The notes: generated by a model not told the origin, from the letters alone. Shown: positions 15,211-24,729, numbered from the stretch's first letter. The stretch: DNA of 43,089 bases from Butyrivibrio sp. (GCA_024697425.1 JAILFT010000140.1:1-43089), one strand, 5' to 3'. Made by a program: numbers and translations.

Positions 15211-18200
15211 ATGATTTCTAAGGATTACACATTAGGTATTGATATCGGTTCCACCACTGTTAAAATCGCAGTTCTCGACATCGGAAGGAACATTGTCTTT
15301 TCCGATTATAAAAGACATTTCGCAAATATCCAGGAGACACTGGCAGAGCTCCTTACAGAGGCTAAGCAGACCTGCGGCAATGTCACTCTCCATCCCATAA
15401 TAACCGGTTCCGGCGGACTTACTCTTGCCAAGCACCTTGGAATTCCCTTTGTGCAGGAAGTGGTAGCTGTTTCAACCTCGTTAAAAGAGCTTGCTCCCAA
15501 AACCGACGTTGCCATCGAGCTTGGCGGTGAGGATGCCAAGATCATCTACTTTGAGGACGGAAATGTTGAGCAGCGTATGAACGGAATCTGTGCCGGAGGT
15601 ACAGGATCCTTTATCGACCAGATGGCTTCTCTTCTTCAGACAGATGCCACCGGTCTTAATGAGTATGCCAAAAATTACAATTCACTTTATACAATAGCTG
15701 CTCGCTGCGGTGTATTTGCCAAGTCTGATATCCAGCCCCTTATTAATGAAGGCGCAACCAAAGAAGATCTTTCCGCTTCCATTTTCCAGGCTGTAGTAAA
15801 CCAGACTATTTCAGGCCTTGCCTGCGGTAAACCCATTCGCGGACATGTTGCTTTTCTCGGCGGCCCTCTTCATTTCCTTGACCAGCTCAAGGCTGCCTTT
15901 GTAAGAACCTTAAGTCTTGATGAAGAGCACACAATAGATCTTGATAATTCACATCTTTTTGCAGCCATCGGTTCTGCCATGAATGCCCAGGAGGATACCT
16001 TCTATTCCATGGACGAGATGGTAGGTAAGCTTTCAGGCAAGATTGTCATGGAAGCAGAAGTCTCCCGTCTTGATCCTCTGTTTACCTCAGAGGAGGATTA
16101 CAAAGCTTTCAAATCAAGACAGGATAAGTACCGCGTCAAGACACGAAAGCTGGATGATTATGTAGGTAATGCATTCCTTGGAATCGATGCAGGTTCTACC
16201 ACCACCAAGTGTGCACTTATCAGTGAGGACGGAGATCTTCTCTACTCCTTCTACTCCAGCAACAACGGCAGCCCTCTTAAAACTGCCATCTCATCAATCC
16301 AGGAGATCTATAAGCTGATGCCAGAAGGCGTACATATCTCCCGTTCCTGCTCTACAGGTTACGGAGAGGCCCTTCTTAAGTCCGCACTTCTTCTTGATGA
16401 CGGAGAGGTTGAGACCATTGCGCACTATAATGCCGCTGCCTTTTTTGACCCTAAGGTAGACTGCATTCTTGATATCGGCGGCCAGGATATGAAATGTATC
16501 CACATCAAGAACAGCTCCGTTGACTCCGTTCAGCTCAACGAAGCCTGCTCTTCAGGATGTGGTTCCTTTATCGAGACCTTCGCCAAGTCCCTTGATTACA
16601 GTGTTCAGGACTTTGCCAAGGTAGCTCTTTTTGCAAAATCTCCGGTAGATCTTGGAACAAGATGTACCGTATTCATGAATTCAAGAGTTAAGCAGGCCCA
16701 GAAGGAGGGCGCAGATGTTGCGGATATTTCCTCCGGTCTTGCATATTCCGTTATCAAAAACGCTCTGTTTAAGGTTATCAAGGTATCCGATGCCAAGGAT
16801 CTTGGAGAGCATATTGTTGTTCAGGGCGGAACCTTCTACAATGATGCTGTTCTTCGTGCCTTTGAGAAGATCTCAGGCGCAGAAGCCATAAGACCTGACA
16901 TTGCTGGTATTATGGGTGCTTTCGGAGCTGCTCTCATAGCCCGTGAGCGTTTCTTTGAAACAGAAGGTTATAAGACCACGATGCTCACCATCGATCAGAT
17001 CAACAACCTTCAGTACTCCACCAGCATGACTACCTGCCAGGGATGCACCAACCACTGCCGTCTGACCATCAACAAGTTTACCGGCGGTCGTCAGCATATC
17101 TCCGGAAACCGCTGTGAGCGCGGAATCGGTAAGGTTAAGAATGCCGATAACATTCCTAATCTCTATGATTACAAATATAAGAGGATCTTCGGCTATAAGC
17201 CTCTTGAAGATATTGATGCCAAAAGAGGCAGTGTGGGAATTCCCAGAGTTCTGAATTTCTACGAGAACTACCCCTTCTGGTTCACTTTCTTTACAAAGCT
17301 TGGATTTAAGGTTGTTTTATCACCAAGGTCAACTCACCAGATCTATGAACTTGGTATTGAATCCATCCCCAGTGAATCAGAGTGCTATCCCGCCAAGCTT
17401 TCCCACGGACACGTGGAGTGGCTTATCAGGAACAAGGTAGACTTCATCTTCTATCCCGGTCTTTTCTATGAGCGTGAGGAAGTTGAAGGTGCCACAAACC
17501 ACTACAATTGCCCCATTGTCACTTCCTATTCTGAGAATATCAAGAACAATGTGGAGGCCATAACCGGCGGCCAGATGAAGCTTCGCAATCCCTTCATGGC
17601 CTTTACAAACCTTTCTACCGTAACAGAGGCTCTGGTAAAAGAGTTTTCAGAGATCCCCGCTGAGGAAATCATTGCCGCAGCAAAAGACGGCTGGGAAGAA
17701 ATGGCAGCTGCAAGAAAAGACATTCAGATAAAAGGTGAAGAGACCCTTAAATGTATGGAAGAAAACGGTAGACACGGTATTGTTCTGGCAGGACGACCTT
17801 ATCATGTGGACCCCGAGATCAACCACGGTATCCCTGATATGATCTGTTCCTACGGTGTTGCGGTTCTTACCGAGGACAGTATCTCTCATCTCGGAAAGCC
17901 CGAGAGACCTCTTATCGTTTCCGATCAGTGGATGTATCACTCAAGGCTTTATGCAGCAGCCAGCTACGTAAGAGAAAGAGACGATCTTGACCTTATCCAG
18001 CTCAACTCCTTCGGATGCGGTCTTGATGCTGTTACAACAGATCAGGTCAATGATATTCTCTCCGGCTCTGACAAGATCTACACCTGCCTTAAGATCGATG
18101 AGGTAAACAGCCTTGGAAGTGCAAGGATCAGGGTAAGATCTCTTCTTGCAGCCATTCGTGTAAGGAAACAGAAGAATCAGCAGAGAACCATCAGGTCCAC

Positions 18201-19482
18201 TGCCAATAACAGAGTACTTTTCACTGAGGAGATGAGAAAGAATTACACTCTACTGTGTCCTCAGATGTCACCCATACATTTCGATATCCTCGAGCCTGCC
18301 TTTGCTGCCTGCGGTTACAATTTCGTAGTAATGCAGAATGACAACAGACATGCCATTGATATGGGTCTTAAGTATGTTAATAATGATGCCTGCTATCCTT
18401 CCCTATGGGTTGTGGGACAGATCATGGATGAGCTCCACTCAGGTAAATATGACCTTAACAGGACAGCTGTTATCATGTCCCAGACAGGTGGTGGCTGCAG
18501 AGCAACCAACTATGTTGGCTTCATAAGAAGAGCTTTAAAGAAGGCAGGAATGGAACAGATTCCTGTTGTATCACTTAATCTTTCCAAGCTAGAGGCAAAT
18601 CCCGGCTTCCACATTAACCTGGAAATGCTTGAAAGAGCTGCTTACGGAGCCATCTTCGGCGACATATTCATGAGATGTGTTTACAGAATGCGTCCTTACG
18701 AGAAAATCCCCGGCTCTGTTAACGCCTGTCACGAAAAGTGGAAGGAAGTCTGCAAGGAATTTGTAACAGCCAAGCACATGAGCTTTACTAAATTCCAGAA
18801 AATATGCCGCGATATCATTGAAGACTTCGACAGAATTGAGCTTACAGATGCTGTTAAGCCCCGTGTTGGTGTAGTAGGTGAGATCCTGGTTAAGTTCGCT
18901 CCCGCTGCCAACAACCATCTGGTAGAGCTTCTTGAAGCTGAGGGTGCGGAAGCAGTTGTTCCGGATCTTATCGACTTCATGCTCTACTGCTTCTACAACC
19001 AGATCTATAAGGCCAAAGAGCTTGGAACCTCCAAAAAGACAGCTGCCTTAATGAGAGTTGCCATCTGGGCGATTGAGAAGCTTAGAAGCGGTGCTGCCAA
19101 GGCCTTTGAGAAGAGCAAACATTTCGATCCTCCCACAAGCATTTATAAGCTTGTGGAATATGCAAAGCCCATCGTATCCATCGGTAACCAGACCGGTGAA
19201 GGCTGGTTCCTTACAGGTGAAATGGTTGAGCTTATCAAGGAAGGTGCTACCAATATCGTATGTACACAGCCCTTCGGATGCCTTCCCAACCACGTTGTGG
19301 GCAAGGGTGTTATCAAGCAGATGCGTCATATGTATCCCGGCTGCAATATCGTAGCCATTGACTATGATCCAGGTGCTTCCGAAGTAAACCAGCTTAACCG
19401 TATCAAGCTTATGCTTTCCACTGCCCAGAAAAAGGCCAGAGAAGAACATGATTCTCAGGAAAGAAACGCTAATGCAAGCTGA
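15211..19482 (+). CDS. giant 2-hydroxyacyl-CoA dehydratase activase fusion
   Basis: This 1423-residue protein joins two activator ATPase modules to dehydratase-related domains. Module 1 starts LGIDIGSTTVK (8-18), with cluster cysteines Cys127 (ICAGGTGSF) and Cys166. Module 2 starts LGIDAGSTTTK (323-333), with Cys446 (ACSSGCGSF) and Cys485. Both keep the ASKHA phosphate loop and both [4Fe-4S] ligands. A CxxCxxxC motif (609, 612, 616, plus Cys635), a DUF2229-type domain (about 660-900) and a C-terminal HgdB/HgdC-like region follow. Known relatives drive ATP-dependent low-potential electron transfer to 2-hydroxyacyl-CoA dehydratases or double-cubane reductases; the substrate of this fused form is unknown to me. 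ATG 15211 is chosen over an upstream ATG at 15157 because it has AAGAGG and the -10 lies between the two. It is the only plus-strand gene and is monocistronic. Confidence 0.92.
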   Translation: MISKDYTLGIDIGSTTVKIAVLDIGRNIVFSDYKRHFANIQETLAELLTEAKQTCGNVTLHPIITGSGGLTLAKHLGIPFVQEVVAVSTSLKELAPKTDVAIELGGEDAKIIYFEDGNVEQRMNGICAGGTGSFIDQMASLLQTDATGLNEYAKNYNSLYTIAARCGVFAKSDIQPLINEGATKEDLSASIFQAVVNQTISGLACGKPIRGHVAFLGGPLHFLDQLKAAFVRTLSLDEEHTIDLDNSHLFAAIGSAMNAQEDTFYSMDEMVGKLSGKIVMEAEVSRLDPLFTSEEDYKAFKSRQDKYRVKTRKLDDYVGNAFLGIDAGSTTTKCALISEDGDLLYSFYSSNNGSPLKTAISSIQEIYKLMPEGVHISRSCSTGYGEALLKSALLLDDGEVETIAHYNAAAFFDPKVDCILDIGGQDMKCIHIKNSSVDSVQLNEACSSGCGSFIETFAKSLDYSVQDFAKVALFAKSPVDLGTRCTVFMNSRVKQAQKEGADVADISSGLAYSVIKNALFKVIKVSDAKDLGEHIVVQGGTFYNDAVLRAFEKISGAEAIRPDIAGIMGAFGAALIARERFFETEGYKTTMLTIDQINNLQYSTSMTTCQGCTNHCRLTINKFTGGRQHISGNRCERGIGKVKNADNIPNLYDYKYKRIFGYKPLEDIDAKRGSVGIPRVLNFYENYPFWFTFFTKLGFKVVLSPRSTHQIYELGIESIPSESECYPAKLSHGHVEWLIRNKVDFIFYPGLFYEREEVEGATNHYNCPIVTSYSENIKNNVEAITGGQMKLRNPFMAFTNLSTVTEALVKEFSEIPAEEIIAAAKDGWEEMAAARKDIQIKGEETLKCMEENGRHGIVLAGRPYHVDPEINHGIPDMICSYGVAVLTEDSISHLGKPERPLIVSDQWMYHSRLYAAASYVRERDDLDLIQLNSFGCGLDAVTTDQVNDILSGSDKIYTCLKIDEVNSLGSARIRVRSLLAAIRVRKQKNQQRTIRSTANNRVLFTEEMRKNYTLLCPQMSPIHFDILEPAFAACGYNFVVMQNDNRHAIDMGLKYVNNDACYPSLWVVGQIMDELHSGKYDLNRTAVIMSQTGGGCRATNYVGFIRRALKKAGMEQIPVVSLNLSKLEANPGFHINLEMLERAAYGAIFGDIFMRCVYRMRPYEKIPGSVNACHEKWKEVCKEFVTAKHMSFTKFQKICRDIIEDFDRIELTDAVKPRVGVVGEILVKFAPAANNHLVELLEAEGAEAVVPDLIDFMLYCFYNQIYKAKELGTSKKTAALMRVAIWAIEKLRSGAAKAFEKSKHFDPPTSIYKLVEYAKPIVSIGNQTGEGWFLTGEMVELIKEGATNIVCTQPFGCLPNHVVGKGVIKQMRHMYPGCNIVAIDYDPGASEVNQLNRIKLMLSTAQKKAREEHDSQERNANAS

Positions 19483-19516
19483 TAGCTCCAAATTTCTTTT
19501 ATAAGAAACCATAAAT

Positions 19517-19545
19517 AAAGCCCGCAGCACACGCTGCGGGCTTTT
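19517..19545. terminator. bidirectional terminator between convergent genes
   Basis: A perfect 9-bp GC-rich stem (GCCCGCAGC at 19520-19528 with GCTGCGGGC at 19533-19541) has a four-base loop. It is flanked by AAA before and TTTT after, so it can end the activase transcript on the plus strand and the coiled-coil gene on the minus strand. Confidence 0.92.
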
Positions 19546-19559
19546 AATCATAATCAGCT

Positions 19560-20042
19560 TTATTTAAGTTTTGCGTTAAGTCTCTCAATAGCATCCTCAT
19601 GGCGCTGGATGGCATAGATAGCAGATTTGATCTTGAGTTCAACAGCCATCTTCTTGCCATGGATCTCATTGGCCTTTGCATAGTAGTCCAGAATGCTGTC
19701 ATCTTCCACTTCCAGGAATTTGTCTGCAATGCAGCCCGGAAGAACGAATTTCTTAACAACATCGGAGAACTTTACCTCTATATACTTGCCATCCTGCTTG
19801 TTGATGACACCCTCACCGAATTTCTTGTGAGATACTTTCATCTTAAGAGCAGACTTCTCGCCGAGAGCAGCCTCTTCTTTTTCAAGGCCCTTTAATTCCT
19901 CTTCAAGACGAACCTGTTCTGCCTGAAGTTCTTCGATCTTTTTGGCGTTTTCATCAAGCATTTCCTTGGTCTTTTTAGTAGGTTTTTTCTTAAGATCAGA
20001 GCTTTTTACTTCAATGTCATCGTTTTCAATATTAAGAGGCAT
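19560..20042 (-). CDS. coiled-coil protein with a Tudor-like (PcrA C-terminal type) domain
   Basis: I do not recognise a named family for this 160-residue protein. It has a lysine-rich start, a charged coiled coil (about 26-61), a small beta domain at 66-112 and a C-terminal helix (113-160). The beta domain pattern (VSHKKFGEGVINKQDGKYIE, then VKFSDVVKKFVLPG) resembles the Tudor-like domain at the end of PcrA/UvrD helicases, which contacts RNA polymerase. No helicase motor is present. It has its own promoter, an AAAGGAG site eight bases before the ATG, and a terminator, so it is expressed alone. A role in binding polymerase or nucleic acid is inference from the domain likeness. Confidence 0.8.
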   Translation of the reverse strand: MPLNIENDDIEVKSSDLKKKPTKKTKEMLDENAKKIEELQAEQVRLEEELKGLEKEEAALGEKSALKMKVSHKKFGEGVINKQDGKYIEVKFSDVVKKFVLPGCIADKFLEVEDDSILDYYAKANEIHGKKMAVELKIKSAIYAIQRHEDAIERLNAKLK

Positions 20043-20083
20043 AGGGGTTTCTCCTTTTTGAAAATTAACGACTTAACATATAT

Positions 20084-20112
20084 ATTTTAACTTATTAAAA
20101 TGAAAATTACAA
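20084..20112 (-). promoter_or_regulatory. promoter of the coiled-coil/Tudor-like gene
   Basis: On the minus strand TTGTAA (20112-20107) and TAAAAT (20089-20084) are 17 bases apart. The -35 box overlaps the stop codon of the deacetylase gene. Confidence 0.6.
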
Positions 20113-20943
20113 CTCTGTTGTAGCTCCCCCTTTAAGCTCCACGGACTTCTTATCCACTTCCAGCCATACACTTTTTGCATTGGGATTGTAAGCGAAATCC
20201 CCGTCAACAGAGACTTGCACGCGACTTACATCATCAAGGTAATCCACGATTTCAATGTTAGTGGCATACCAGATATCCGATTTGTTTCCAATCTTTTTAG
20301 AAAATTTTTCGATTATGTTCCAGTTATCGTCCCGGTCAAATTCATAGCTGTGTCCCCACACGTACAGCATATAGAGATACTGGGTCTTATGGAATTTAAT
20401 GAACTCCTTGTAGATATCTTCAAAGGCCTCATCACCATGCCTGCAGGTGGGATTCCAGCGAAGGAAATCCGAGGGCAGGTCAAAAGAATGTGTGGCATTC
20501 ACGGTTCTTGCATGTCTTATTCCGCAGGCCTTAAGTGCATCCACAACTTCATCGGAAAAAGAGCCGTTTGGATAAGCTAGTCCTCTTACGGTATAGCCCA
20601 TAACCTCTTCCAGCGCTCTTCTGTCCTCTATGACCTGGCGAACAATCTGCTCCTTGGGGCACCTTGCTATCGTGGGATGAGTTACGCTGTGACAGGCAAC
20701 TTCATGTCCCGCATAGAGTTTTTTGTACTCGGAAAGAGGGATTCTCTCATCATAGTCATGTTTAAAAGGCTCTTTTTCAAGGCCCGAATTGACATTGAAG
20801 GTCCCCTTGATTCCGTATTCATTGAACAGCTCGACAAGCCTTCTGTCAGGGATCTTACCGTCATCATAGCTTGTTGTCAGTACTTTATGCTTTCCTTCGG
20901 GAAAACAGGTATAGATTTTGCGGAGCTTTTTAGATTTGGCCAT
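20107..20943 (-). CDS. polysaccharide deacetylase family protein (CE4), cytosolic
   Basis: The 278-residue protein has the NodB-homology motifs of carbohydrate esterase family 4: SYDDG with Asp27-Asp28, the metal-binding HSVTHP (His85 and His89) and an AYPNGSF motif at 123-129. These enzymes remove N- or O-acetyl groups from sugars using a divalent metal. Unlike cell-wall deacetylases it has no signal peptide or membrane anchor; it begins with a basic MAKSKKLRK segment, so it likely acts on a soluble intracellular sugar or nucleotide-linked substrate. A C-terminal beta segment (about 240-278) is extra to the catalytic barrel. It lies 15 bases after metA, in the same direction. The substrate cannot be read from the sequence. 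Confidence 0.85.
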   Translation of the reverse strand: MAKSKKLRKIYTCFPEGKHKVLTTSYDDGKIPDRRLVELFNEYGIKGTFNVNSGLEKEPFKHDYDERIPLSEYKKLYAGHEVACHSVTHPTIARCPKEQIVRQVIEDRRALEEVMGYTVRGLAYPNGSFSDEVVDALKACGIRHARTVNATHSFDLPSDFLRWNPTCRHGDEAFEDIYKEFIKFHKTQYLYMLYVWGHSYEFDRDDNWNIIEKFSKKIGNKSDIWYATNIEIVDYLDDVSRVQVSVDGDFAYNPNAKSVWLEVDKKSVELKGGATTEL

Positions 20944-20958
20944 AACCTTCTCCTTATG

Positions 20959-21930
20959 TTACTGCTCTATTTTCTGAGTAAGATCTTTTCTTGCAAGAGT
21001 TCTCTTTTCCTCGTCAAGGATCTGTCCCCATTTATAAGGTGTGTTCTGATATACATAGTAGTTTAGCCAGTTTGAATACAGATTGTTGGCGTGACTTCTC
21101 CAGACAAGGTCCGGCTTATTGTCGGGATTGTTCTCCGGATAATAATTTATGGGCATGTCTATTCGAAGTCCTTTTGATAAGTCTCTTCTGTATTCTGTAT
21201 CAAGAGTAAGCCTGTCGTACTCTGCATGACCCATTACAAAGATCTGGCTTCCGGATCTGTTCATGCAAAGAAAAATACCTGCAATCTTGGATTCTGCAAG
21301 AACCACAAGGTCCTCACACTCATGTATCTTCTCGGAAGGAGTCTCGGTGTGTCTTGAGTGAGGCATCATGAAAATGTCATCAAACCCTCTAACAAGAGGC
21401 ACCTTCCTGTTCATTACCCTGTGCTGGTATATTCCGAATCTCTTGGTTTCAAGCGGCTCTTTATCAATTCCGTAATGATAGTAAATACCGGCCTGAGCGC
21501 CCCAGCAGATGTGGAATGTGGAGGTTACATTTACCTTGGACCACTCAAACACTCTGCACAGTTCATCCCAGTAATCAACTTCTTCAAAGGGAAGCTGCTC
21601 CACCGGTGCTCCTGTGATGATAAGACCGTCGTAAGTATTGTCCTTAAGCTCATCAAAGGTATGATAAAACCTGTTTAAGTGGTTCGGAGAAGTATTTGCA
21701 TGATGATGAGAGCTCATCTGCATGAAAGAAACGTCTATCTGCAGCGGAGTGTTGGAAAGAGAGCGAAGAAGCTGAAGCTCAGTGTCCTCTTTAAGGGGCA
21801 TGAGATTAAGAATACAGATCTGAAGGGATCTGATATCCTGGTGCATAGCCCTGTTTTCATCAACAACGAATATATTCTCTTTTTCAAGTATGTCCCTTAC
21901 GGGAAGGTCGTTCTTTACTTTGATCGGCAT
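20959..21930 (-). CDS. metA: homoserine O-acetyltransferase (MetA family)
   Basis: MetA acylates homoserine as the first committed step of methionine synthesis. This 323-residue protein has the catalytic triad of the family: Cys142 (HICWGAQAG), His235 and Glu237 (MGHAEYD). Residue 111 (GAPVEQLPFEEVDYW) is glutamate, the residue that marks acetyl-CoA users such as the Bacillus cereus enzyme, whereas E. coli has glycine and uses succinyl-CoA; the acetyl call follows that established rule. The start follows the ligA stop by 13 bases, and its AAGGGAG site overlaps that stop. No S-box or other riboswitch is visible upstream, so methionine control, if any, is not at this gene. Confidence 0.95.
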   Translation of the reverse strand: MPIKVKNDLPVRDILEKENIFVVDENRAMHQDIRSLQICILNLMPLKEDTELQLLRSLSNTPLQIDVSFMQMSSHHHANTSPNHLNRFYHTFDELKDNTYDGLIITGAPVEQLPFEEVDYWDELCRVFEWSKVNVTSTFHICWGAQAGIYYHYGIDKEPLETKRFGIYQHRVMNRKVPLVRGFDDIFMMPHSRHTETPSEKIHECEDLVVLAESKIAGIFLCMNRSGSQIFVMGHAEYDRLTLDTEYRRDLSKGLRIDMPINYYPENNPDNKPDLVWRSHANNLYSNWLNYYVYQNTPYKWGQILDEEKRTLARKDLTQKIEQ

Positions 21931-21943
21931 TGTAGTATCTCCC

Positions 21944-23965
21944 TTAGCTGTTTATCATATTAAGAAACTCTGCTTCATCGATGATTCTGATCCCAAGCTC
22001 CTGGGCTTTTGTAAGCTTGCTTCCTGCAGCTTCACCCGCAAGAACCATGGAAGTCTTTTTGGATACACTTCCTGAAGCTTTGCCACCGTTTTTGGTTATA
22101 AGCTCCTCTGCCTCTTTTCTCCCCAGAGTAGGCAAAGTGCCTGTAACAACAATGGTCATTCCCGAAAGCTTATCGGATGCATCCGCATCTTTAACTGCTT
22201 TCATGTTAAGTCCAAGTTCCTGCATGATCCCAAGTATTCTGAGATTGTTATCATCATGGAAGAATTCATAAAGATCACCTGCTGTGGTCTCTCCGATATC
22301 CGGAATCTGCAGAAATCCATCCCTTGTTACCTTTGTAAGATCCATCATATCGTCAAAGTGCTTCATGATCTCACGGGCAGTGGACTTTCCTACATTTCTT
22401 ATGGCAAGGCCTGTAAGGAGTCTCACAGGATCGTTTGCTTTGGATTTCTCAATTTCTCCAAGGAGTTTGTCTGTGTTCTTCTCCTTACCGATGATACCCT
22501 TTTCTATCAGCTCATCTCTGTGATCTTTAAGATGATAAATGTCAGCGTAATTTGAAAGATACCCTTCTTTTACCAATGCTTCTACAAGTGTATCACCAAG
22601 TCCCATAATATTCATTGCATCTCTTGAAGTAAAGTATGCAATTGTTCTCACAACCTGTGCGGGACAGGTGGGATTGATGCATCTTATATCCGCGGTATCC
22701 TCCTCCCGGACAAGGTGGCTACCGCATACGGGGCACTTATCGGGAGCTTTGTAGATAACTTCAGGTTCTTTAACACAGCCGTTTAACTTTGGAATGATCT
22801 CTCCGCTCTTAAACAGCTTATATTCTCCGCCTATACCGATCTTCATTTCATTGATATAGTCCTGATTGTGAAGAGTCGCCCTTGAGACGCTGGTTCCGCA
22901 AAGTCTGGCGGGCTTTCCCGTCTCTCTGTCATGGAAGCTGCCGGTAAAGGTGAGCTTTCCGGTTCGTCCCACATCCACCATAATTTCGTCCATTACAACG
23001 ACTCTTTCTTCCGGTGGATATTTGTAAGCTATATGTCCGCTGGAGTACTTGCTGCCTGCCGGGAAATCCTCCCTCCAGGCCGTATTGTCAACTTTGACAA
23101 CTGCTCCGTCCAGGTCGAACTCAAGGTCCTGCCTCATATTTCCTATATCTTCTATTGCTGCGAGGACATCCTTAGCATCTCTGCACTGCCTGTGATACAC
23201 AGTTGATACACCTGCTTTTTTAAGAATGTCCATTCCCTTGCAGTGAGAAGCCTTAATCTCTTCAGGGCCGTCCTGAACATTGAACACGAACATCTTAAGA
23301 CCGCGCTTTCTGGTGATCTCAGGGTCAAGCTGACGCAAAGTTCCCGCAGCCAGGTTCCTGGGATTAGCTGCAAGCTTTTTTCCAAGCTTCTCCTGTTCCT
23401 CATTAAAGGCTTCAAAAGCTTCATGTGACATGTAGACCTCGCCTCTTAGCTCAAGGCTTTCGTAGGGAAGATCCAGTGTCTGTCTGACATCCGGAATTAC
23501 CAGAGCATTGGCAGTCACATCCTCACCAATAAGTCCGTCTCCTCTTGTTTCCGCCATAGTCATATGAAGCTTTCCGTCCTCCTGCCTCTTGTATCTAAGG
23601 GACATGGAAAGTCCGTCAATCTTCTGTTCAACGGAAAAAAGAGCATCGGGATGTCTTTCGTGGACCTTGTTGATCCAGGCCGTAACATCCTCTGTATTAA
23701 AAACATCTTCAATTGAAAGCATGGGAACATTATGAGTGACTTTGACTCCGGCTTCTCTTTTGGCTACGCCTCCCACAATGCGTGTTGGAGAATCTGCCGT
23801 AATAAGCTCCGGATTCTCCTTCTCCATAGCCTTAAGCCTTTGCATAAGCCGGTCGTACTCGTAGTCGGAAATCTCAGGCTCGTCCTGATTGTAGTACAGG
23901 TCCATGTGATGCCTGATCTCTTTACACAGACTTTCATAGTCTTTTCTGATCTCTTCAGATGCCAT
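21944..23965 (-). CDS. ligA: NAD-dependent DNA ligase LigA
   Basis: LigA seals nicks during replication and repair using NAD. From ATG 23965 the protein has 673 residues, the normal size. The adenylated lysine is Lys115 in EQKIDGLS. Next come the OB fold, a four-cysteine zinc finger (CPVCGSH, then CINPTC), helix-hairpin-helix repeats, and a C-terminal BRCT domain that starts near MTIVVTGTLP and ends the protein. A TTG six codons further upstream is in frame; the ATG is preferred for its codon and the TAGG element eight bases before it. rluF lies 29 bases upstream and metA directly downstream, so these probably share a transcript. Confidence 0.95.
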   Translation of the reverse strand: MASEEIRKDYESLCKEIRHHMDLYYNQDEPEISDYEYDRLMQRLKAMEKENPELITADSPTRIVGGVAKREAGVKVTHNVPMLSIEDVFNTEDVTAWINKVHERHPDALFSVEQKIDGLSMSLRYKRQEDGKLHMTMAETRGDGLIGEDVTANALVIPDVRQTLDLPYESLELRGEVYMSHEAFEAFNEEQEKLGKKLAANPRNLAAGTLRQLDPEITRKRGLKMFVFNVQDGPEEIKASHCKGMDILKKAGVSTVYHRQCRDAKDVLAAIEDIGNMRQDLEFDLDGAVVKVDNTAWREDFPAGSKYSSGHIAYKYPPEERVVVMDEIMVDVGRTGKLTFTGSFHDRETGKPARLCGTSVSRATLHNQDYINEMKIGIGGEYKLFKSGEIIPKLNGCVKEPEVIYKAPDKCPVCGSHLVREEDTADIRCINPTCPAQVVRTIAYFTSRDAMNIMGLGDTLVEALVKEGYLSNYADIYHLKDHRDELIEKGIIGKEKNTDKLLGEIEKSKANDPVRLLTGLAIRNVGKSTAREIMKHFDDMMDLTKVTRDGFLQIPDIGETTAGDLYEFFHDDNNLRILGIMQELGLNMKAVKDADASDKLSGMTIVVTGTLPTLGRKEAEELITKNGGKASGSVSKKTSMVLAGEAAGSKLTKAQELGIRIIDEAEFLNMINS

Positions 23966-23994
23966 TTTACCTAAATCCCCCAAATTTATCTGTT

Positions 23995-24729
23995 TTAAAG
24001 CCCCGTCTTTTCAAGGAGCGTATTTATCTGATCCTGACTCAAATAAGCAAATTTCCCCGGTTTAAGGTCAAAATCTGACAGTTTTACCGACATGACTCTT
24101 ATTCTCTTTAAGGTTGTCACGTTGTAGCCAAGGCAGCCGCACATTCGCCTTATCTGTCTGTTAAGCCCCTGTGTCAGTACTATGTCAAAAGACCTGTTCC
24201 CTGTCTGTTTAACAGTGCAGGGCCTTGTGGTTCTGTTAAGTTCCTTAAGATACAGTCCACCGGACATCTTTTTGATAAATTCCCCGTCTATATCCCTGTC
24301 CACAGTGACCGTATATTCTTTTTCATGGCCCTTGGAACCTTTCATCATGGCCTGGATAAGGTCTCCGTCATCGGTCATGATAAGAAGTCCTTCCGAATCC
24401 TTATCAAGCCTTCCCGCATAGGTAACTCGCTCGTGAAGTCCAAGGTCCTCTATGACGGTTCTTTTGGCATGCACATCCCTTTCGGTACAGACGACACCAA
24501 CAGGCTTGTAATAGGCAAGATATACATGGTCCTTTTTGGGCGATATCTCTTTTCCGTCAAGACAGACTCTGTCAGCCTCCGATACCTCAAGCCCCATAAC
24601 GGGAGCTTCTCCGTTTACGGTTATTCTGCCGCTAGCTATTAACTTATCAGCTTCCCTCCTGGAGCAAATGCCCGAAGAGGCTATGTATTTGTTAAGTCTC
24701 ATTTTCCTGTTATCCGAATGCGAAGGCAT
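23995..24729 (-). CDS. rluF: 23S rRNA pseudouridine synthase RluF
   Basis: The 244-residue protein has an N-terminal S4 RNA-binding domain (MRLNKYIASSGICSRREADK, 10-29) and an RsuA/RluB-type catalytic domain, with the active aspartate Asp109 in AGRLDKDSEGLL. The RNA-binding motif QGLNRQIRRMCG lies further on. Across its length it is closest by eye to E. coli RluF, which modifies U2604 of 23S rRNA (and tRNA-Tyr position 35), including the short N-terminal extension before RLNKYI. GGAAGG lies just before ATG 24729; the ATG at codon 10 is a possible alternative. A terminator separates it from mecA. Confidence 0.88.
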   Translation of the reverse strand: MPSHSDNRKMRLNKYIASSGICSRREADKLIASGRITVNGEAPVMGLEVSEADRVCLDGKEISPKKDHVYLAYYKPVGVVCTERDVHAKRTVIEDLGLHERVTYAGRLDKDSEGLLIMTDDGDLIQAMMKGSKGHEKEYTVTVDRDIDGEFIKKMSGGLYLKELNRTTRPCTVKQTGNRSFDIVLTQGLNRQIRRMCGCLGYNVTTLKRIRVMSVKLSDFDLKPGKFAYLSQDQINTLLEKTGL

